Notes: generated by a model from the letters alone, not told the origin. A DNA stretch of 64,000 nucleotides from an uncultured Flavobacteriales bacterium (GCA_905478295.1 CAJQHZ010000004.1:60606-124605), one strand, 5' to 3'; shown: positions 34,601-45,394, counted from the first letter of the stretch. Translations and numbers: made by a program.

Positions 34601-34999
34601 ATGGGAGCTAGAAAGAAACATGCAGCTGAAGCGCTCAAGGCAGCGAAGAAAGCTATTGCAATTGCTAAGCTTAATGATTGCCCAACTTCTCCTCGCAAAA
34701 TGCGTTTGGTTGCAGACCAAATTCGTGGAGTAGAGGTTGAGAAGGCATTGGCCATCCTTAAGTACAGCCCTAAAGAGGCTTCGAATCGTTTAGAGAAATT
34801 GTTGTTGAGCGCTTTAGCGAACTGGCAAGCAAAGAACGAGGGATCGACTCTAGAGGATGCTGGTTTGATAGTTAAAGAGATTAGTGTTGATAGTGGTCGT
34901 ATGCTCAAGCGTATTCAGGCTGCTCCACAAGGTCGTGCGCACCGCATTCGCAAGCGTAGCAACCATGTGACATTAATCGTTGGTATTAAAGAATCTTAA
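34601..34999 (+). CDS. rplV: 50S ribosomal protein L22
   Basis: 132 residues, about 20 longer than E. coli L22 owing to an N-terminal Ala/Lys-rich extension ([19 protein letters not shown]), which I know from other Bacteroidota. The core [20 protein letters not shown] and the hairpin reaching the exit tunnel, ending [13 protein letters not shown], are present. Changes in this hairpin confer macrolide resistance in other bacteria; none can be judged here. Confidence 0.97.
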   Translation: MGARKKHAAEALKAAKKAIAIAKLNDCPTSPRKMRLVADQIRGVEVEKALAILKYSPKEASNRLEKLLLSALANWQAKNEGSTLEDAGLIVKEISVDSGRMLKRIQAAPQGRAHRIRKRSNHVTLIVGIKES

Positions 35000-35009
35000 A
35001 AAGGGAAGA

Positions 35010-35714
35010 ATGGGACAAAAAACCAACCCTATTGGCAATAGATTAGGAATCATCCGTGGCTGGGATAGTCAGTGGTACGGAGGTCGTAACTATGGTGATA
35101 AAATCGCCGAGGATGCCAAGATTAGAAATTACATGTACGCTCGTCTTGCGAAAGCAAGTATCAGCCGTATCATCATTGAGCGCACATTGCGTTTGGTTAC
35201 TGTCACAATTACGACGGCTCGTCCGGGCGTGATTATTGGTAAGGGTGGTCAGGAAGTTGATAAGCTCAAGGAAGAGTTGAAAAAGCTTACAGATAAGGAA
35301 GTACAGATCAATATTTACGAGATCAAGCGTCCAGAACTAGATGCTAAACTTGTAGCTGATTCTATTGCTCGTCAGATTGAAGGTCGTGTTAGTCACCGCC
35401 GCGCTATCAAAATGGCAATTTCTGCAGCAATGCGCATGGGTGCAGAAGGAATCAAAGTATTGATTTCAGGTCGTGTGAACGGAGCAGAAATGGCGCGTTC
35501 AGAAATGTATAAGGATGGTCGTACACCGCTTAGTACATTCCGTGCAGACATTGATTACCATTTGAGTGAAGCACATACAACTTATGGCCGTTTAGGTATT
35601 AAGGTATGGATCATGAAGGGTGAAGTTTATGGCAAGCGTGATTTAAGTAATCAATTAGGCTCTACCAAACCAGGTGGTCGTGGTGGTCGTTCTAAGCGTA
35701 ATAATCGTAAATAA
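35010..35714 (+). CDS. rpsC: 30S ribosomal protein S3
   Basis: 234 residues, starting [14 protein letters not shown] at the ATG at 35010. A longer reading from 34980 would overlap rplV and lacks the conserved N-terminus. The KH domain motif [14 protein letters not shown] is intact, as are the C-terminal RAEMARSE-like segment ([19 protein letters not shown]). S3 forms the mRNA entry site. It ends 9 bases before rplP. Confidence 0.98.
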   Translation: MGQKTNPIGNRLGIIRGWDSQWYGGRNYGDKIAEDAKIRNYMYARLAKASISRIIIERTLRLVTVTITTARPGVIIGKGGQEVDKLKEELKKLTDKEVQINIYEIKRPELDAKLVADSIARQIEGRVSHRRAIKMAISAAMRMGAEGIKVLISGRVNGAEMARSEMYKDGRTPLSTFRADIDYHLSEAHTTYGRLGIKVWIMKGEVYGKRDLSNQLGSTKPGGRGGRSKRNNRK

Positions 35715-35723
35715 CTTTTAGAG

Positions 35724-36143
35724 ATGTTACAGCCAAAACGCACAAAACATAGAAAAGTCTTTAAAGGCAAAATGAAAGGCAACTCGCAGCGCGGTGCACA
35801 ACTAGTATATGGCGCATACGGTTTAAAGTCTTTAGATTCAAAATGGATCACTGCACGTCAGATTGAAGCAGCTCGTATCGCCGCCACGCGTTACATGAAG
35901 CGTGAAGGTCAGATGTGGATCCGTATTTTCCCGGACAAACCGATTACAAAGAAGCCTTTAGAGGTTCGTATGGGTAAGGGAAAAGGTGGTGTTGAATATT
36001 ACGCGGCTGTTGTAAAACCAGGACGTATCATGTTCGAAATCGATGGGATTCCTTTCGATATCGCTCAGGAGGCTTTACGTCTGGCTGCACAGAAGCTGCC
36101 GGTTCGCACTAAGTTCGTAGTACGTAGAGATTTGCAAGAGTAA
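35724..36143 (+). CDS. rplP: 50S ribosomal protein L16
   Basis: 139 residues starting [19 protein letters not shown], with [20 protein letters not shown]16 orients aminoacyl-tRNA in the A site. The Arg of the hydroxylation motif (RMGKGKG) is conserved. It precedes rpmC by 5 bases. Confidence 0.98.
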   Translation: MLQPKRTKHRKVFKGKMKGNSQRGAQLVYGAYGLKSLDSKWITARQIEAARIAATRYMKREGQMWIRIFPDKPITKKPLEVRMGKGKGGVEYYAAVVKPGRIMFEIDGIPFDIAQEALRLAAQKLPVRTKFVVRRDLQE

Positions 36144-36148
36144 GAGTC

Positions 36149-36343
36149 ATGAAGTACACAGAGATAAAAGAATTGGCTACTGCAGAATTGGCAGAGCGTT
36201 TGGCTGAGGAGAAGGCCAACTATATGAGCATGAAGCTGACACACAGCCTAAGCCCATTAGAAAACCCTATGCAAATTAAAGTTGCTAGAAAAAATATTGC
36301 TCGTTTGAGCACTGAATTGAGTACTCGCTCAACTGAAGAATAA
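36149..36343 (+). CDS. rpmC: 50S ribosomal protein L29
   Basis: 64 residues of two antiparallel helices, starting [18 protein letters not shown]. It sits near the exit tunnel next to L23. It includes the conserved [17 protein letters not shown] pattern of the second helix. The gene overlaps nothing and lies 7 bases before rpsQ. Confidence 0.97.
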   Translation: MKYTEIKELATAELAERLAEEKANYMSMKLTHSLSPLENPMQIKVARKNIARLSTELSTRSTEE

Positions 36344-36350
36344 GAGTATC

Positions 36351-36611
36351 ATGGAAAACACAAGAAACTTGCGTAAAGAGCGTGTCGGCGTAGTAGCGAG
36401 CAACAAGATGGATAAGTCTGTTGTCGTCAAGGTTGAGCGCAAAGTAAAGCACCCTATGTACGGGAAGTTTGTAAAGTTTACGAGCAAATTTCATGCTCAC
36501 GACGAAACAAACGACTGCAACATGGGTGATACTGTAAGAATTATGGAAACTCGTCCATTGTCCAAGACTAAAAATTGGAGAGTGGTTGAAGTTATTGAAA
36601 GAGCTAAATAA
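36351..36611 (+). CDS. rpsQ: 30S ribosomal protein S17
   Basis: 86 residues, an OB-fold protein that binds 16S rRNA early. Family pattern: [20 protein letters not shown], and [20 protein letters not shown]. It is two bases from rplN, its usual neighbour. Confidence 0.98.
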   Translation: MENTRNLRKERVGVVASNKMDKSVVVKVERKVKHPMYGKFVKFTSKFHAHDETNDCNMGDTVRIMETRPLSKTKNWRVVEVIERAK

Positions 36612-36613
36612 TC

Positions 36614-36982
36614 ATGGTACAGACAGAATCAAGATTAAGAGTAGCTGATAACACAGGGGCCAAAGAAGTTTTGGTAATTCGTGTGTTAGGCGGAACGAAA
36701 AGACGCTATGCAAGCGTAGGTGACAAGATTGTTGTTACTGTTAAAGCTGCCACGCCAGCGGGAACAGTTAAGAAGGGTCAAGTGTCAACTGCGGTAGTTG
36801 TGCGCGTAAAGAAAGAAGTGCGTCGTCCGGATGGATCATACATCCGTTTTGATGACAATGCATGTGTATTATTGGACACCGGTGGTGGAATGAAGGGAAC
36901 TCGTGTATTCGGTCCTGTAGCTCGTGAGTTACGTGACAAACAATATATGAAGATCGTTTCTCTTGCACCAGAGGTACTATAA
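36614..36982 (+). CDS. rplN: 50S ribosomal protein L14
   Basis: 122 residues, the standard length. Motifs [20 protein letters not shown] and [15 protein letters not shown] are typical. This protein forms the inter-subunit bridge that RsfS, also encoded in this window, blocks. It precedes rplX by 20 bases. Confidence 0.98.
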   Translation: MVQTESRLRVADNTGAKEVLVIRVLGGTKRRYASVGDKIVVTVKAATPAGTVKKGQVSTAVVVRVKKEVRRPDGSYIRFDDNACVLLDTGGGMKGTRVFGPVARELRDKQYMKIVSLAPEVL

Positions 36983-37002
36983 TCTTAACGACATAGATTA
37001 AG

Positions 37003-37323
37003 ATGGCAAAGTTTAAAGTAAAAAAGGGAGATCAAGTGAAGGTTCTTGCCGGCGAAAGCAAAGGCAAAGAAGGCCGTATTGTACGAGTGATCCCTAAAAT
37101 GAACCGCGTAGTTGTGGAAGGGCTTAACATGATTAAAAAGCACCAGAAGCCAAGCGCGTCGAGTCCACAAGGTGGAATTGTCGAAATGGAAGCTCCAATT
37201 CACATTTCAAACGTAGCTCTTGTAGATCCGTCTACAAATGAAGTAACACGTGTTGGAAGAAAATTGGATGAAAACGGTAACCTAGTACGTTACGCTAAAA
37301 AATCCGGTGAGGTATTATCATAA
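37003..37323 (+). CDS. rplX: 50S ribosomal protein L24
   Basis: 106 residues with the KOW motif ([19 protein letters not shown]). L24 is an assembly initiator near the tunnel exit. It ends in the A that begins the rplE ATG (TAATG), so the two are translationally coupled. Confidence 0.98.
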   Translation: MAKFKVKKGDQVKVLAGESKGKEGRIVRVIPKMNRVVVEGLNMIKKHQKPSASSPQGGIVEMEAPIHISNVALVDPSTNEVTRVGRKLDENGNLVRYAKKSGEVLS

Positions 37324-37871
37324 TGAATATGACACCTAGACTTAAAACAAAGTACAGCGAAGAGATCAGCGCTAAATTGGTAGAGGAATTCAACTACAGC
37401 AATGTAATGATGGTTCCTAAACTAGAGAAGATCGTAGTAAGCCAAGGTATTGGTGCAGCTGTAGCAGACAAGAAACTAGTAGATCAAGCAATCCTTGAAA
37501 TGACCACAATTACGGGTCAGAAAGCGGTTCCTACGAAATCTAAGAAGGACGTGAGTAACTTCAAATTACGTAAAGGAATGCCAATTGGTGCTCGTGTTAC
37601 GTTGAGAGGTGAGCGCATGTATGAATTTCTAGATCGTCTAATTAGCGCTACATTACCTCGTATCCGTGATTTCCGCGGTATTAGGGCATCAGGTTTTGAT
37701 GGACGTGGTAACTACACTTTCGGAATTACTGAGCAGATCATTTTTCCTGAAATTGATATTGACAAAGTAAACCGTATATCAGGTATGGATATCACATTTG
37801 TAACCTCTGCATCTACCGATAAAGAAGCAAAGGCTTTGTTAACTGCATTTGGAATTCCATTCACAAAATAA
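37323..37871 (+). CDS. rplE: 50S ribosomal protein L5
   Basis: 182 residues. L5 binds 5S rRNA and contacts P-site tRNA and S13. Family segments: [26 protein letters not shown]-like [15 protein letters not shown], and [17 protein letters not shown] second in-frame ATG at 37329 (MTPRLKTKY) is possible as the start; the first overlaps rplX by one base. Confidence 0.98.
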   Translation: MNMTPRLKTKYSEEISAKLVEEFNYSNVMMVPKLEKIVVSQGIGAAVADKKLVDQAILEMTTITGQKAVPTKSKKDVSNFKLRKGMPIGARVTLRGERMYEFLDRLISATLPRIRDFRGIRASGFDGRGNYTFGITEQIIFPEIDIDKVNRISGMDITFVTSASTDKEAKALLTAFGIPFTK

Positions 37872-37878
37872 TTGAGCA

Positions 37879-38148
37879 ATGGCTAAAGAATCAATGAAGG
37901 CCCGTGAGGTCAAACGTGCAAAACTAGCTGCTAAATACGCTGCAAAGCGTGAGGCATTGAAAGCTGCAGGCGATTACGAAGGATTACAGAAGCTTCCTAA
38001 GAATGCTTCTCCTGTTCGTGGTAGAAACCGTTGTAAACTGACAGGTCGTCCACGTGGATATATGCGTCAATTTGGACTCTCGCGTGTCACATTCCGTGAA
38101 ATGGCTAACCAGGGTTTGATCCCAGGTGTGAAGAAAGCTAGCTGGTAA
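37879..38148 (+). CDS. rpsN: 30S ribosomal protein S14, zinc-independent form
   Basis: 89 residues, the long form of S14 without the CxxC zinc ribbon ([20 protein letters not shown] has one Cys only). S14 helps assemble the 30S head. It is the Bacteroidota-usual spc order, between rplE and rpsH, with 7 and 19 bases to them. Confidence 0.97.
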   Translation: MAKESMKAREVKRAKLAAKYAAKREALKAAGDYEGLQKLPKNASPVRGRNRCKLTGRPRGYMRQFGLSRVTFREMANQGLIPGVKKASW

Positions 38149-38167
38149 TTTTAGATTAAAAAGAATT

Positions 38168-38566
38168 ATGAATACAGATCCAATTGCAGATTTCCTAACA
38201 CGAATTCGTAACGGCCAAACGGCTGGAATGCGTGTAGTTGAAATCCCTTCAAGCAAAACAAAAGCTGCTATTGCTGCTATCTTAAAAGATCAGGGTTACA
38301 TACATGACTTTAAGGTAGAAGAAGTAGCGCCTCAAAATGTTTTGAAGGTTGCTTTGAAATATGATAGATTAACTAAGATCCCTGCGATTCGTGAGATTAA
38401 GCGAATTTCAAAGCCAGGTCTTCGTCAGTACACGGGTAGTGAAACGCTTCCGCGTGTTAAGAACGGACTTGGTATTTCCGTAGTTAGTACATCTAAAGGT
38501 TTAATGACTGGCAAGCAAGCTCGCAAAGAGAACATCGGTGGCGAGGTTTTGTGTACCGTTAGTTAA
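38168..38566 (+). CDS. rpsH: 30S ribosomal protein S8
   Basis: 132 residues starting [17 protein letters not shown], with the C-terminal [15 protein letters not shown], and GGEVLCTVS at the end. S8 is a primary 16S rRNA binder and represses the spc operon in E. coli. It is followed by rplF after 11 bases. Confidence 0.98.
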   Translation: MNTDPIADFLTRIRNGQTAGMRVVEIPSSKTKAAIAAILKDQGYIHDFKVEEVAPQNVLKVALKYDRLTKIPAIREIKRISKPGLRQYTGSETLPRVKNGLGISVVSTSKGLMTGKQARKENIGGEVLCTVS

Positions 38567-38577
38567 TATTTAATATT

Positions 38578-39129
38578 ATGTCAAGAATAGGTCAAGCACC
38601 AATTGCCGTGCCTACAGGAGTTGACGTTTCAATCAATGGAAACGTTGTTACTGTAAAAGGTAAATTGGGTGAACTCACTCAGGAATTGAGCAGTGGGATC
38701 ACTGTATCAATAGATGATAATATCGTCACGGTACAGCGTTCTTTAGAAACGAAGGAGCACAAAGCAAAACACGGTCTATACCGCGCGCTCATCAATAATA
38801 TGATTCTAGGCGTTAGCAATGGTTGGACGCATTCATTAGAGTTAGTGGGTGTAGGTTACCGAGCTTCTAATCAAGGACAACATTTAGATTTGTCTTTAGG
38901 CTATTCTCACAATTTCCTCATCAACATACCTTCAGATGTAAAGGTTGAGACGACCATGGAAAAAGGTAAGAATCCAATAATTAAATTGACGTCTCACGAT
39001 AAGCAATTGGTTGGTGCTGTTACAGCGAAAATTCGCTCGTTACGTAAACCAGAACCTTACAAAGGAAAAGGCGTCAAATTTGTGGGTGAGCAAATCCGCA
39101 GAAAAGCAGGTAAATCTGCAGCTAAATAA
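38578..39129 (+). CDS. rplF: 50S ribosomal protein L6
   Basis: 183 residues with two repeated alpha-beta domains. The C-terminal motif RKPEPYKGKGVKFVGEQIRR is diagnostic. L6 lies at the factor-binding site for EF-G and EF-Tu. It precedes rplR by 9 bases. Confidence 0.98.
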   Translation: MSRIGQAPIAVPTGVDVSINGNVVTVKGKLGELTQELSSGITVSIDDNIVTVQRSLETKEHKAKHGLYRALINNMILGVSNGWTHSLELVGVGYRASNQGQHLDLSLGYSHNFLINIPSDVKVETTMEKGKNPIIKLTSHDKQLVGAVTAKIRSLRKPEPYKGKGVKFVGEQIRRKAGKSAAK

Positions 39130-39138
39130 TAGATAGAA

Positions 39139-39495
39139 ATGGCATTAACTAAATCAGAAAGAAGACTTCGTATACGTAGAAGAATTCGTAAAGTCGTTAC
39201 AGGTACAGCTCAGAAGCCACGTCTGTCGGTTTTTAGAAGTAATAAAGAAATTTACGCGCAATTAATTGATGATGTAAATCAAGTGACCCTAATGTCTTTC
39301 TCTTCTCGTAACAAGGAGTTGGAAGGTGCTACAGGTACTAAAAGTGACAAAAGTTTCCAGGTAGGTGAAGGCATAGCCAAACTTGCAATGGATAATGGTA
39401 TAACTGAAGTTTGTTTCGATCGCGGTGGTTACCTCTACCATGGTCGTGTTAAACAATTGGCAGAAGGCGCTCGTAAAGGCGGCTTGAAATTCTAA
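39139..39495 (+). CDS. rplR: 50S ribosomal protein L18
   Basis: 118 residues with a basic N-terminus ([20 protein letters not shown]) and the C-terminal [20 protein letters not shown] motif. It binds 5S rRNA with L5. It is followed after a single base by rpsE. Confidence 0.98.
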   Translation: MALTKSERRLRIRRRIRKVVTGTAQKPRLSVFRSNKEIYAQLIDDVNQVTLMSFSSRNKELEGATGTKSDKSFQVGEGIAKLAMDNGITEVCFDRGGYLYHGRVKQLAEGARKGGLKF

Positions 39496-39496
39496 A

Positions 39497-40021
39497 ATGG
39501 CGAATACAATGCATAACGCACGTAAAGTAAAGCCTACGGGTATTGAATTGGTAGACCGCTTAGTAGCGGTGAACCGTGTAACAAAAGTTAACAAAGGGGG
39601 TCGTACATTCAGCTTTTCTTCCATCGTAGTTGTTGGTGATGAAAACGGTACAGCCGGTTTTGGAAGTGGTAAGTCTAAAGAAGTAAGTGAGTCTATAGCA
39701 AAAGCTGTTGAAGATGCTAAGAAGAACTTATTCCGTATTCCTTTAGTAAAAGGGACTATTCCACACGAGGAGAATGGCAAATTCGCTGGATCACGTGTAT
39801 TCTTGCGCCCTGCTTCAAGCGGTACAGGAGTTATCGCTGGTGGTGCGATGCGTGCCGTACTAGAGAGTGTTGGTGTTCATGATGTACTTGCAAAGAGTAA
39901 AGGATCTTCAAATCCACAAAACGTAGTGAAAGCAACATTTGATGCTTTATTGAAGTTACGTGATGTGAAAGAGATCGCGAGAACTCGTGGTATCTCTGTG
40001 GACAAAGTTTTTAACGGATAA
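39497..40021 (+). CDS. rpsE: 30S ribosomal protein S5
   Basis: 174 residues with the double-stranded RNA-binding N-domain ([20 protein letters not shown]) and the [17 protein letters not shown] and [16 protein letters not shown] segments. S5 sits at the mRNA entry and affects accuracy and spectinomycin response. It precedes rpmD by 13 bases. Confidence 0.98.
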   Translation: MANTMHNARKVKPTGIELVDRLVAVNRVTKVNKGGRTFSFSSIVVVGDENGTAGFGSGKSKEVSESIAKAVEDAKKNLFRIPLVKGTIPHEENGKFAGSRVFLRPASSGTGVIAGGAMRAVLESVGVHDVLAKSKGSSNPQNVVKATFDALLKLRDVKEIARTRGISVDKVFNG

Positions 40022-40034
40022 TTCCCCAGAGGAA

Positions 40035-40214
40035 ATGGCAAAAATTAAGATTACCCAAAAACGTAGCGTCATAGGACGTACTGCTCGCCAGAAAGCAACT
40101 ATGGATGCTTTAGGCTTGCGTAAAATGAATGCATCGGTAGAAGTTGAAGCGACAGCACAAGTTCTAGGTATGGTGCGCAAGGTGAGTCACCTTGTTGAAG
40201 TAGTAGAACTTTAA
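40035..40214 (+). CDS. rpmD: 50S ribosomal protein L30
   Basis: 59 residues, starting MAKIKITQKRSVIGRTARQ at the ATG at 40035. An upstream in-frame extension to 39987 would overlap rpsE and lacks family similarity. Standard length and position between rpsE and rplO. Confidence 0.97.
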   Translation: MAKIKITQKRSVIGRTARQKATMDALGLRKMNASVEVEATAQVLGMVRKVSHLVEVVEL

Positions 40215-40229
40215 TATAAATAGATAAGA

Positions 40230-40679
40230 ATGGATTTATCAAATCTCAAACCTGCGGAGGGTGCAACCCACAGCCGTAAGCGAGTAGGTCGAGGTGAAGG
40301 CTCCGGACACGGAGGTACCTCTACGCGCGGACACAAGGGTGCGCAATCGCGTTCAGGTTACAGCCGTAAAATCGGTTTTGAAGGCGGGCAAATGCCACTT
40401 CAACGTCGTGTACCAAAGTTCGGATTCACGAATCCAAACCGTGTAGAATACAAGGGGTTGAATTTGGATACGCTCCAGTCTCTTGTTGAAGCAAAAAAAC
40501 TGACTACTACCATAACTGTTGCTGATTTAGTAAACAATGGCCTTGTTGGTAAGAAAGAGCTAGTGAAAGTCCTAGGTCGCGGTGAAGTGACCATGAAATT
40601 GGACATCACAGCTCATGCATTTAGTAAATCTGCGATCGCTGCTCTCGAAGCAAACGGTGGTACAGCAACTACTTTGTAA
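40230..40679 (+). CDS. rplO: 50S ribosomal protein L15
   Basis: 149 residues with the Gly/Arg-rich N-terminus ([20 protein letters not shown]) that penetrates 23S rRNA, and the [18 protein letters not shown] motif. It is immediately upstream of secY (4 bases), the conserved order. Confidence 0.98.
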   Translation: MDLSNLKPAEGATHSRKRVGRGEGSGHGGTSTRGHKGAQSRSGYSRKIGFEGGQMPLQRRVPKFGFTNPNRVEYKGLNLDTLQSLVEAKKLTTTITVADLVNNGLVGKKELVKVLGRGEVTMKLDITAHAFSKSAIAALEANGGTATTL

Positions 40680-40683
40680 TTAG

Positions 40684-42027
40684 ATGAAACGTTTTATAGA
40701 AACCATAAAAAATATCTGGGCAATCTCAGAGCTGAAGGATAAAATCCTTACAACTCTAGGATTACTATTGATATATAGAATTGGTTCTACGGTTCTTCTT
40801 CCTGGTGTTGATCCTGAAAGTTTAACGCAGTTACAAGCACAAACCTCTGAAGGTTTATTGGGTGTGTTAAATGCGTTTACTGGTGGTGCGTTCTCACGCG
40901 CGTCAGTTATGGCTTTAGGTATTATGCCTTACATCTCTGCTTCCATTATCATTCAGTTAATGGGCATGGCAGTTCCTGCTGTTCAGAAGATGCAGAAAGA
41001 TGGGGAGAGTGGTCGCCGTAAGTTGAATCAAATTACTCGTTATCTAACGATACTCATTGCTGGTGTTCAGGCTCCGTCTTATTTGGCGAACCTTAGTGCC
41101 CAGGGCGTTTCTTTAACCTTGGATCCGGGTACATTCTGGTTCCTCGCATGGGTTACCTTGACAACGGGTACCATTTTCGCGATGTGGTTAGGAGAACGCA
41201 TTACAGATAAAGGAATTGGTAATGGTATTTCGCTACTCATTATGGTAGGAATCATTGCGACTCTGCCACAAGCATTCCTTCAGGAAATGTTGAGTCAGGT
41301 AGGCCAAGGTGCTGGATGGGTGGCGTTCATAATTGAACTATTCGCGCTGTTTGTGATAACGATGTTTGCCATCGCTTTGACACAAGCGGTTCGCCAGATT
41401 CCAGTTCAGTATGCGAAACAAGCTGCTGGTGGTCGTGCGGCAACTACGCCATCTGCACGTCAGTATTTGCCTTTAAAGGTGAACGCTGCAGGTGTAATGC
41501 CAATCATTTTTGCACAAGCAATTATGTTCATTCCAATTACTGTTCTTCAGTATAGTGGAGCTGAAGGAAATAGTGTAAGTTGGTTAATTACGGTATTTGG
41601 CAATATTCAAGGTTTGTGGTACAATGTAGCTTTCGCTGTATTAATCATCGTCTTCACCTATTTCTACACCGCGATACAAGTAAATACAAACTCCATCGCA
41701 GATGATTTGAAGCGTAATGGAGGATTTGTTCCAGGTATCAAGCCGGGTGGACCAACTGCTGAATTTTTAGATACTGTCTTAAGCAGAATTACTTTCCCTG
41801 GTTCATTGTTGCTCGCTTTAGTAGCAATCTTGCCAGCAGTTGCAATGACTGTAGGTTTGAATACGCAATGGGCGTACTTCTATGGAGGTACTTCATTGCT
41901 CATTACAGTTGGTGTTATCCTAGATACATTACAGCAGATCGAAAGCTATTTATTGAATAGACATTACGACGGCTTAATGAAGACTGGAAAGTTGAGAGGT
42001 AGAAACACACAAAACACGTTTAGTTAA
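40684..42027 (+). CDS. secY: Protein translocase subunit SecY
   Basis: A 447-residue membrane protein with ten predicted helices that forms the protein-conducting channel. Family marks: [20 protein letters not shown] (plug and TM2 region), the cytoplasmic loop [20 protein letters not shown], and [19 protein letters not shown]. The gene is in its standard position between rplO and infA, one base before the infA start. SecE and SecG partners are not in the window. Confidence 0.98.
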   Translation: MKRFIETIKNIWAISELKDKILTTLGLLLIYRIGSTVLLPGVDPESLTQLQAQTSEGLLGVLNAFTGGAFSRASVMALGIMPYISASIIIQLMGMAVPAVQKMQKDGESGRRKLNQITRYLTILIAGVQAPSYLANLSAQGVSLTLDPGTFWFLAWVTLTTGTIFAMWLGERITDKGIGNGISLLIMVGIIATLPQAFLQEMLSQVGQGAGWVAFIIELFALFVITMFAIALTQAVRQIPVQYAKQAAGGRAATTPSARQYLPLKVNAAGVMPIIFAQAIMFIPITVLQYSGAEGNSVSWLITVFGNIQGLWYNVAFAVLIIVFTYFYTAIQVNTNSIADDLKRNGGFVPGIKPGGPTAEFLDTVLSRITFPGSLLLALVAILPAVAMTVGLNTQWAYFYGGTSLLITVGVILDTLQQIESYLLNRHYDGLMKTGKLRGRNTQNTFS

Positions 42028-42028
42028 T

Positions 42029-42244
42029 ATGGCGAAGCAAAGCGCAATAGAGCAAGACGGAACTGTAACAGAAGCATTGTCTAATGCAATGTTTCGTGTG
42101 GAGTTGGAGAATGGTCACGTAGTGACAGCGCATATCTCAGGTAAAATGAGAATGCACTACATCAAACTACTACCGGGTGATAAAGTAAAACTAGAAATGA
42201 GCCCATACGATTTGTCAAAGGCTCGTATAACGTACAGATACTAG
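42029..42244 (+). CDS. infA: Translation initiation factor IF-1
   Basis: 71 residues, OB-fold, starting [17 protein letters not shown], with the [19 protein letters not shown] motif and [20 protein letters not shown] end. IF-1 blocks the A site during initiation. It is followed by the short rpmJ gene after 4 bases. Confidence 0.98.
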   Translation: MAKQSAIEQDGTVTEALSNAMFRVELENGHVVTAHISGKMRMHYIKLLPGDKVKLEMSPYDLSKARITYRY

Positions 42245-42248
42245 AGAA

Positions 42249-42365
42249 ATGAAAGTAAGAGCATCAGTAAAAAAGCGTAGCGTGGACTGTAAGATTGTTC
42301 GCCGTAAAGGACGCTTATATGTAATTAACAAGAAGAACCCCAAGTTCAAGCAACGTCAGGGTTAA
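42249..42365 (+). CDS. rpmJ: 50S ribosomal protein L36, zinc-free form
   Basis: Only 38 residues: starts [19 protein letters not shown] and ends NPKFKQRQG. The position between infA and rpsM is the standard one. The zinc-ribbon residues (Cys11, Cys27 and His33 of the C4-like form) are replaced by Ser, Asn and Phe; only Cys14 remains. This is the zinc-independent type. Confidence 0.95.
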   Translation: MKVRASVKKRSVDCKIVRRKGRLYVINKKNPKFKQRQG

Positions 42366-42387
42366 CCAATAATAGAAGAAAAAGACT

Positions 42388-42765
42388 ATGGCAAGGATTG
42401 CAGGTGTAGACTTACCCAGAACCAAACGTGGTGTTATTGGCCTGACTTATATCTACGGAGTTGGCTTAAGCCGCTCTCAAGAGATTTTGGACAAGGCAGG
42501 TGTAAGTGAAGATGTAAAGGTTCAGGATTGGACGGATGAGCAGTTGACTGCTATTCGTGGTGTAATCGCTGACGAGTACAGAGTAGAAGGTGAATTGCGT
42601 TCAGAGGTTCAGTTGAACATCAAGCGTATGATGGACATCGGTTGTAACCGTGGTATCCGTCACCGTTTGGGACTTCCACTGCGTGGACAGCGTACGAAGA
42701 ACAATTCACGTACTAGAAAGGGTAAGAGAAAAACGGTTGCTAACAAGAAGAAAGCGACTAAATAA
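42388..42765 (+). CDS. rpsM: 30S ribosomal protein S13
   Basis: 125 residues starting [20 protein letters not shown]. The C-terminal [20 protein letters not shown] is diagnostic. It forms the bridge to the 50S subunit via L5. First protein of the alpha operon; 9 bases to rpsK. Confidence 0.98.
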   Translation: MARIAGVDLPRTKRGVIGLTYIYGVGLSRSQEILDKAGVSEDVKVQDWTDEQLTAIRGVIADEYRVEGELRSEVQLNIKRMMDIGCNRGIRHRLGLPLRGQRTKNNSRTRKGKRKTVANKKKATK

Positions 42766-42774
42766 TAGTTAGTT

Positions 42775-43167
42775 ATGGCTAAGAAACAGACTAAACAGAC
42801 AAAGAAGCGTAAAGTGCGTATCGACGCTGTCGGTGAAGCGCACATTGGATCTTCTTTTAACAACATCATTATCTCGTTGACGAACAATCAAGGGCAAGTA
42901 ATCTCTTGGTCGTCTGCCGGTAAGATGGGCTTCCGTGGTTCAAAAAAGAACACTCCTTACGCTGCACAGATGGCAGCAGAAGATTGTGGTCGTGTAGCAT
43001 TGGAAGCAGGACTTAAAAAAGTGAAGGCTTACGTCAAAGGTCCAGGTAATGGACGTGAGAGTGCGATTCGTTCGCTCCACAACTTAGGAATAGAGGTTAT
43101 CGAAATCATCGATATCACTCCAACTCCTCACAACGGTTGTCGTGCACCCAAGAAACGTCGCGTTTAA
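42775..43167 (+). CDS. rpsK: 30S ribosomal protein S11
   Basis: 130 residues with [40 protein letters not shown] and the C-terminal [18 protein letters not shown]. Platform protein of the 30S subunit. Followed by rpsD after 21 bases. Confidence 0.98.
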   Translation: MAKKQTKQTKKRKVRIDAVGEAHIGSSFNNIIISLTNNQGQVISWSSAGKMGFRGSKKNTPYAAQMAAEDCGRVALEAGLKKVKAYVKGPGNGRESAIRSLHNLGIEVIEIIDITPTPHNGCRAPKKRRV

Positions 43168-43188
43168 TAAATAGAGAAGAACAGTATT

Positions 43189-43794
43189 ATGGCAAGATAT
43201 AGAGGACCAAAAACAAAGATCGCTCGCCGTATGGGTGAGCCAATCTTTGGCCCAGATAGCTCTTTCGAAAAGCGTAAGTACCCTCCGGGTCAGCACGGTA
43301 ACACCCGTCGTCGCGGAAAGAAAAGCGAATATTCAGTACAGCTACAAGAAAAGCAAAAAGCGAAATACACCTACGGTATATTGGAGCGTCAATTTGCTCG
43401 TATGTTTGACAAAGCGTCACGTAGTAAAGGCAAAACAGGTGATGTATTGCTTCAACTGTGTGAAAGTCGCCTAGACAACGTTGTTTTCCGTTTAGGTTTA
43501 GGTAAAACTCGTGATGGCGCTCGTCAGCTCGTAGGTCACCGTCACATTACAGTGAACGGTCAGATCGTTAATATTCCATCAATGAATATTACTCCAGGCG
43601 ATGTGATTGGAGTTCGTGAGAAGTCTAAGTCACTGGTAGTAGTTGCTGAAGCATTGGCTAGCCGTGGAACTGAGTACCCATGGTTGGAATGGAACGAAAG
43701 TAAAATGGAAGGTACCTTCTTAAGTGTTCCTTCACGCGATGCAATCCCTGAGAATATCAAGGAGCAGCTCATCGTCGAATTGTACTCTAAATAA
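43189..43794 (+). CDS. rpsD: 30S ribosomal protein S4
   Basis: 201 residues, starting [20 protein letters not shown]. The S4 domain ([20 protein letters not shown]) is at about residues 90-150. It is a primary 16S rRNA binder; in E. coli it represses the alpha operon. N-terminal zinc Cys residues are absent, the usual C-minus form. It is 22 bases from rpoA. Confidence 0.98.
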   Translation: MARYRGPKTKIARRMGEPIFGPDSSFEKRKYPPGQHGNTRRRGKKSEYSVQLQEKQKAKYTYGILERQFARMFDKASRSKGKTGDVLLQLCESRLDNVVFRLGLGKTRDGARQLVGHRHITVNGQIVNIPSMNITPGDVIGVREKSKSLVVVAEALASRGTEYPWLEWNESKMEGTFLSVPSRDAIPENIKEQLIVELYSK

Positions 43795-43816
43795 TAATCA
43801 CCTTATACTCTCTTAT

Positions 43817-44809
43817 ATGGCTATCCTTAATTTCCAGAAGCCCGAAAAAGTAATAATGAACGCTTCCACTGACTTCAGTGGTCAGTTCGAGTTTAGACCT
43901 TTGGAGCCTGGTTACGGTCTTACCGTCGGTAATGCACTTCGCAGAGTTTTACTTTCCGGTCTTGAAGGTTTTGCTTTGACTTCATTGAGAATTGAAGGTG
44001 TTGACCACGAGTTCACAACCATTCAAGGTGTTGTTGAAGATGTAACTGAGATCGTTCTAAACTTGAAACAAGTACGTTTTAAGCAACAGATTGAAGCTCA
44101 GGATATCGAAACAGTGAAGTTCACAATCGGCGGTAAAGAACAGTTAGTTGCTGGCGATTTAGCATCGCACATCAGTGCTTTCCAAGTATTGAACCCAGAT
44201 CACGTTATCTGTAACATGGATCCAAGCGTTAGCTTGACTATGGAAATGGTAATTGAGAAAGGGCGCGGATATGTTGGTGCTGAAATGAACAAGAAGGCAG
44301 ATGCTCCAATAGGAACAATTGCTTTAGACAGCATTTACACACCGATCAAGAACGTTAAGTATTCAGTTGAAAACTACCGTGTTGAGCAAAAGACCGATTA
44401 CGAAAAATTGGTATTTGAGATCGATACGGACGGTTCAATTCATCCAAAGGATGCACTGACAGAAGCGGCAAAGATTTTAATCCACCACTTCATGCTCTTC
44501 AGTGATGAGCGTATCAGCTTAGAAGATGAAGAGTCTTCAGAGACTGAGAGCTACGATGAAGAAGCATTACATATGCGTCAATTGCTTAAAACTAAGCTGC
44601 ATGATATGGACTTGAGTGTTCGTGCTTTGAACTGTTTGAAAGCAGCAGAGGTTGATACATTGGGTGATTTAGTGACATTCTCTAAGTCTGATTTAATGAA
44701 ATTCCGCAACTTCGGTAAGAAGTCTCTTACTGAGCTGGAGGAGTTAGTTGAAAGTAAAAACTTGAGCTTCGGGATGGATATCTCAAAATATAAGCTCGAT
44801 AAAGAATAA
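43817..44809 (+). CDS. rpoA: DNA-directed RNA polymerase subunit alpha
   Basis: 330 residues, the normal length. It has the dimerisation domain ([20 protein letters not shown]) and the C-terminal domain ([20 protein letters not shown], then [16 protein letters not shown]) that binds activators and UP elements. The start is the ATG at 43817 ([11 protein letters not shown]). A longer reading from 43724 would overlap rpsD and is rejected. It is followed after 2 bases by rplQ. Confidence 0.98.
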   Translation: MAILNFQKPEKVIMNASTDFSGQFEFRPLEPGYGLTVGNALRRVLLSGLEGFALTSLRIEGVDHEFTTIQGVVEDVTEIVLNLKQVRFKQQIEAQDIETVKFTIGGKEQLVAGDLASHISAFQVLNPDHVICNMDPSVSLTMEMVIEKGRGYVGAEMNKKADAPIGTIALDSIYTPIKNVKYSVENYRVEQKTDYEKLVFEIDTDGSIHPKDALTEAAKILIHHFMLFSDERISLEDEESSETESYDEEALHMRQLLKTKLHDMDLSVRALNCLKAAEVDTLGDLVTFSKSDLMKFRNFGKKSLTELEELVESKNLSFGMDISKYKLDKE

Positions 44810-44811
44810 GC

Positions 44812-45312
44812 ATGAGACACGGTAAGAAATTTAACCACCTCGGTAGAAAAACTGCGCACAGAAAAGCGATGTTGAGTAACATGGCAGGCTCATTAATTGA
44901 GCACAAACGTGTAATGACAACAGTGCAAAAAGCAAAGGCGTTGCGTAAGGTAATTGAGCCTTTAGTAACTCGTTCAAAAGAGAATACTACGCACAATCGT
45001 CGTGTTGCTTTTGCAGTATTACGTCAAAAAGAGGTTGTAACTGAATTATTCAATGTGGTGGGTCCTAAGGTCGGTGATCGCCCTGGTGGATATACTCGTA
45101 TCATCAAAACAGGAAACCGTCAAGGTGATAATGCAGAGATGTGTATGATTGAATTGGTAGACTTCAATGATATGTACGGGAAAGACGAGAAGAAGACTAC
45201 TCGTCGCAGCCGTCGTGCAAAAACTGAAACTGCGCCAGCAGTTGAGGAAGCTGCACCAGTAGCTGAAGTACCTGCAGCAGCAGAAGAATCAAAAGAAGAA
45301 TCTGCTGAATAA
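44812..45312 (+). CDS. rplQ: 50S ribosomal protein L17 with acidic C-terminal tail
   Basis: 166 residues; E. coli L17 has 127. The core begins [20 protein letters not shown]. The extra 40 or so residues form a basic patch ([11 protein letters not shown]) and then an Ala/Pro/Glu-rich acidic tail, like the tail in other Bacteroidota L17 proteins. It ends the ribosomal block and is followed by a strong terminator. Confidence 0.97.
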   Translation: MRHGKKFNHLGRKTAHRKAMLSNMAGSLIEHKRVMTTVQKAKALRKVIEPLVTRSKENTTHNRRVAFAVLRQKEVVTELFNVVGPKVGDRPGGYTRIIKTGNRQGDNAEMCMIELVDFNDMYGKDEKKTTRRSRRAKTETAPAVEEAAPVAEVPAAAEESKEESAE

Positions 45313-45355
45313 CAAAGAATTAATGCACCAAATCGGTCATTGTTAAGTAATTTCG

Positions 45356-45394
45356 AGGGGAAATTAGGTTCAAGCCTGGTTTCCCCTTTTTTTT
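45356..45394 (+). terminator. Terminator of the ribosomal cluster, after rplQ
   Basis: 8-bp stem AGGGGAAA (45356-45363) with TTTCCCCT (45380-45387), a further internal AGG/CCT pair in the loop, and a run of eight T (45387-45394). It lies 44 bases after the rplQ stop. Confidence 0.88.

Noticed and set aside
39289..39780. A 163-codon antisense frame across rplR and rpsE
   Set aside because: It lies fully inside two well-conserved ribosomal genes and shows no known pattern. Long antisense frames are common opposite genes with this codon use.
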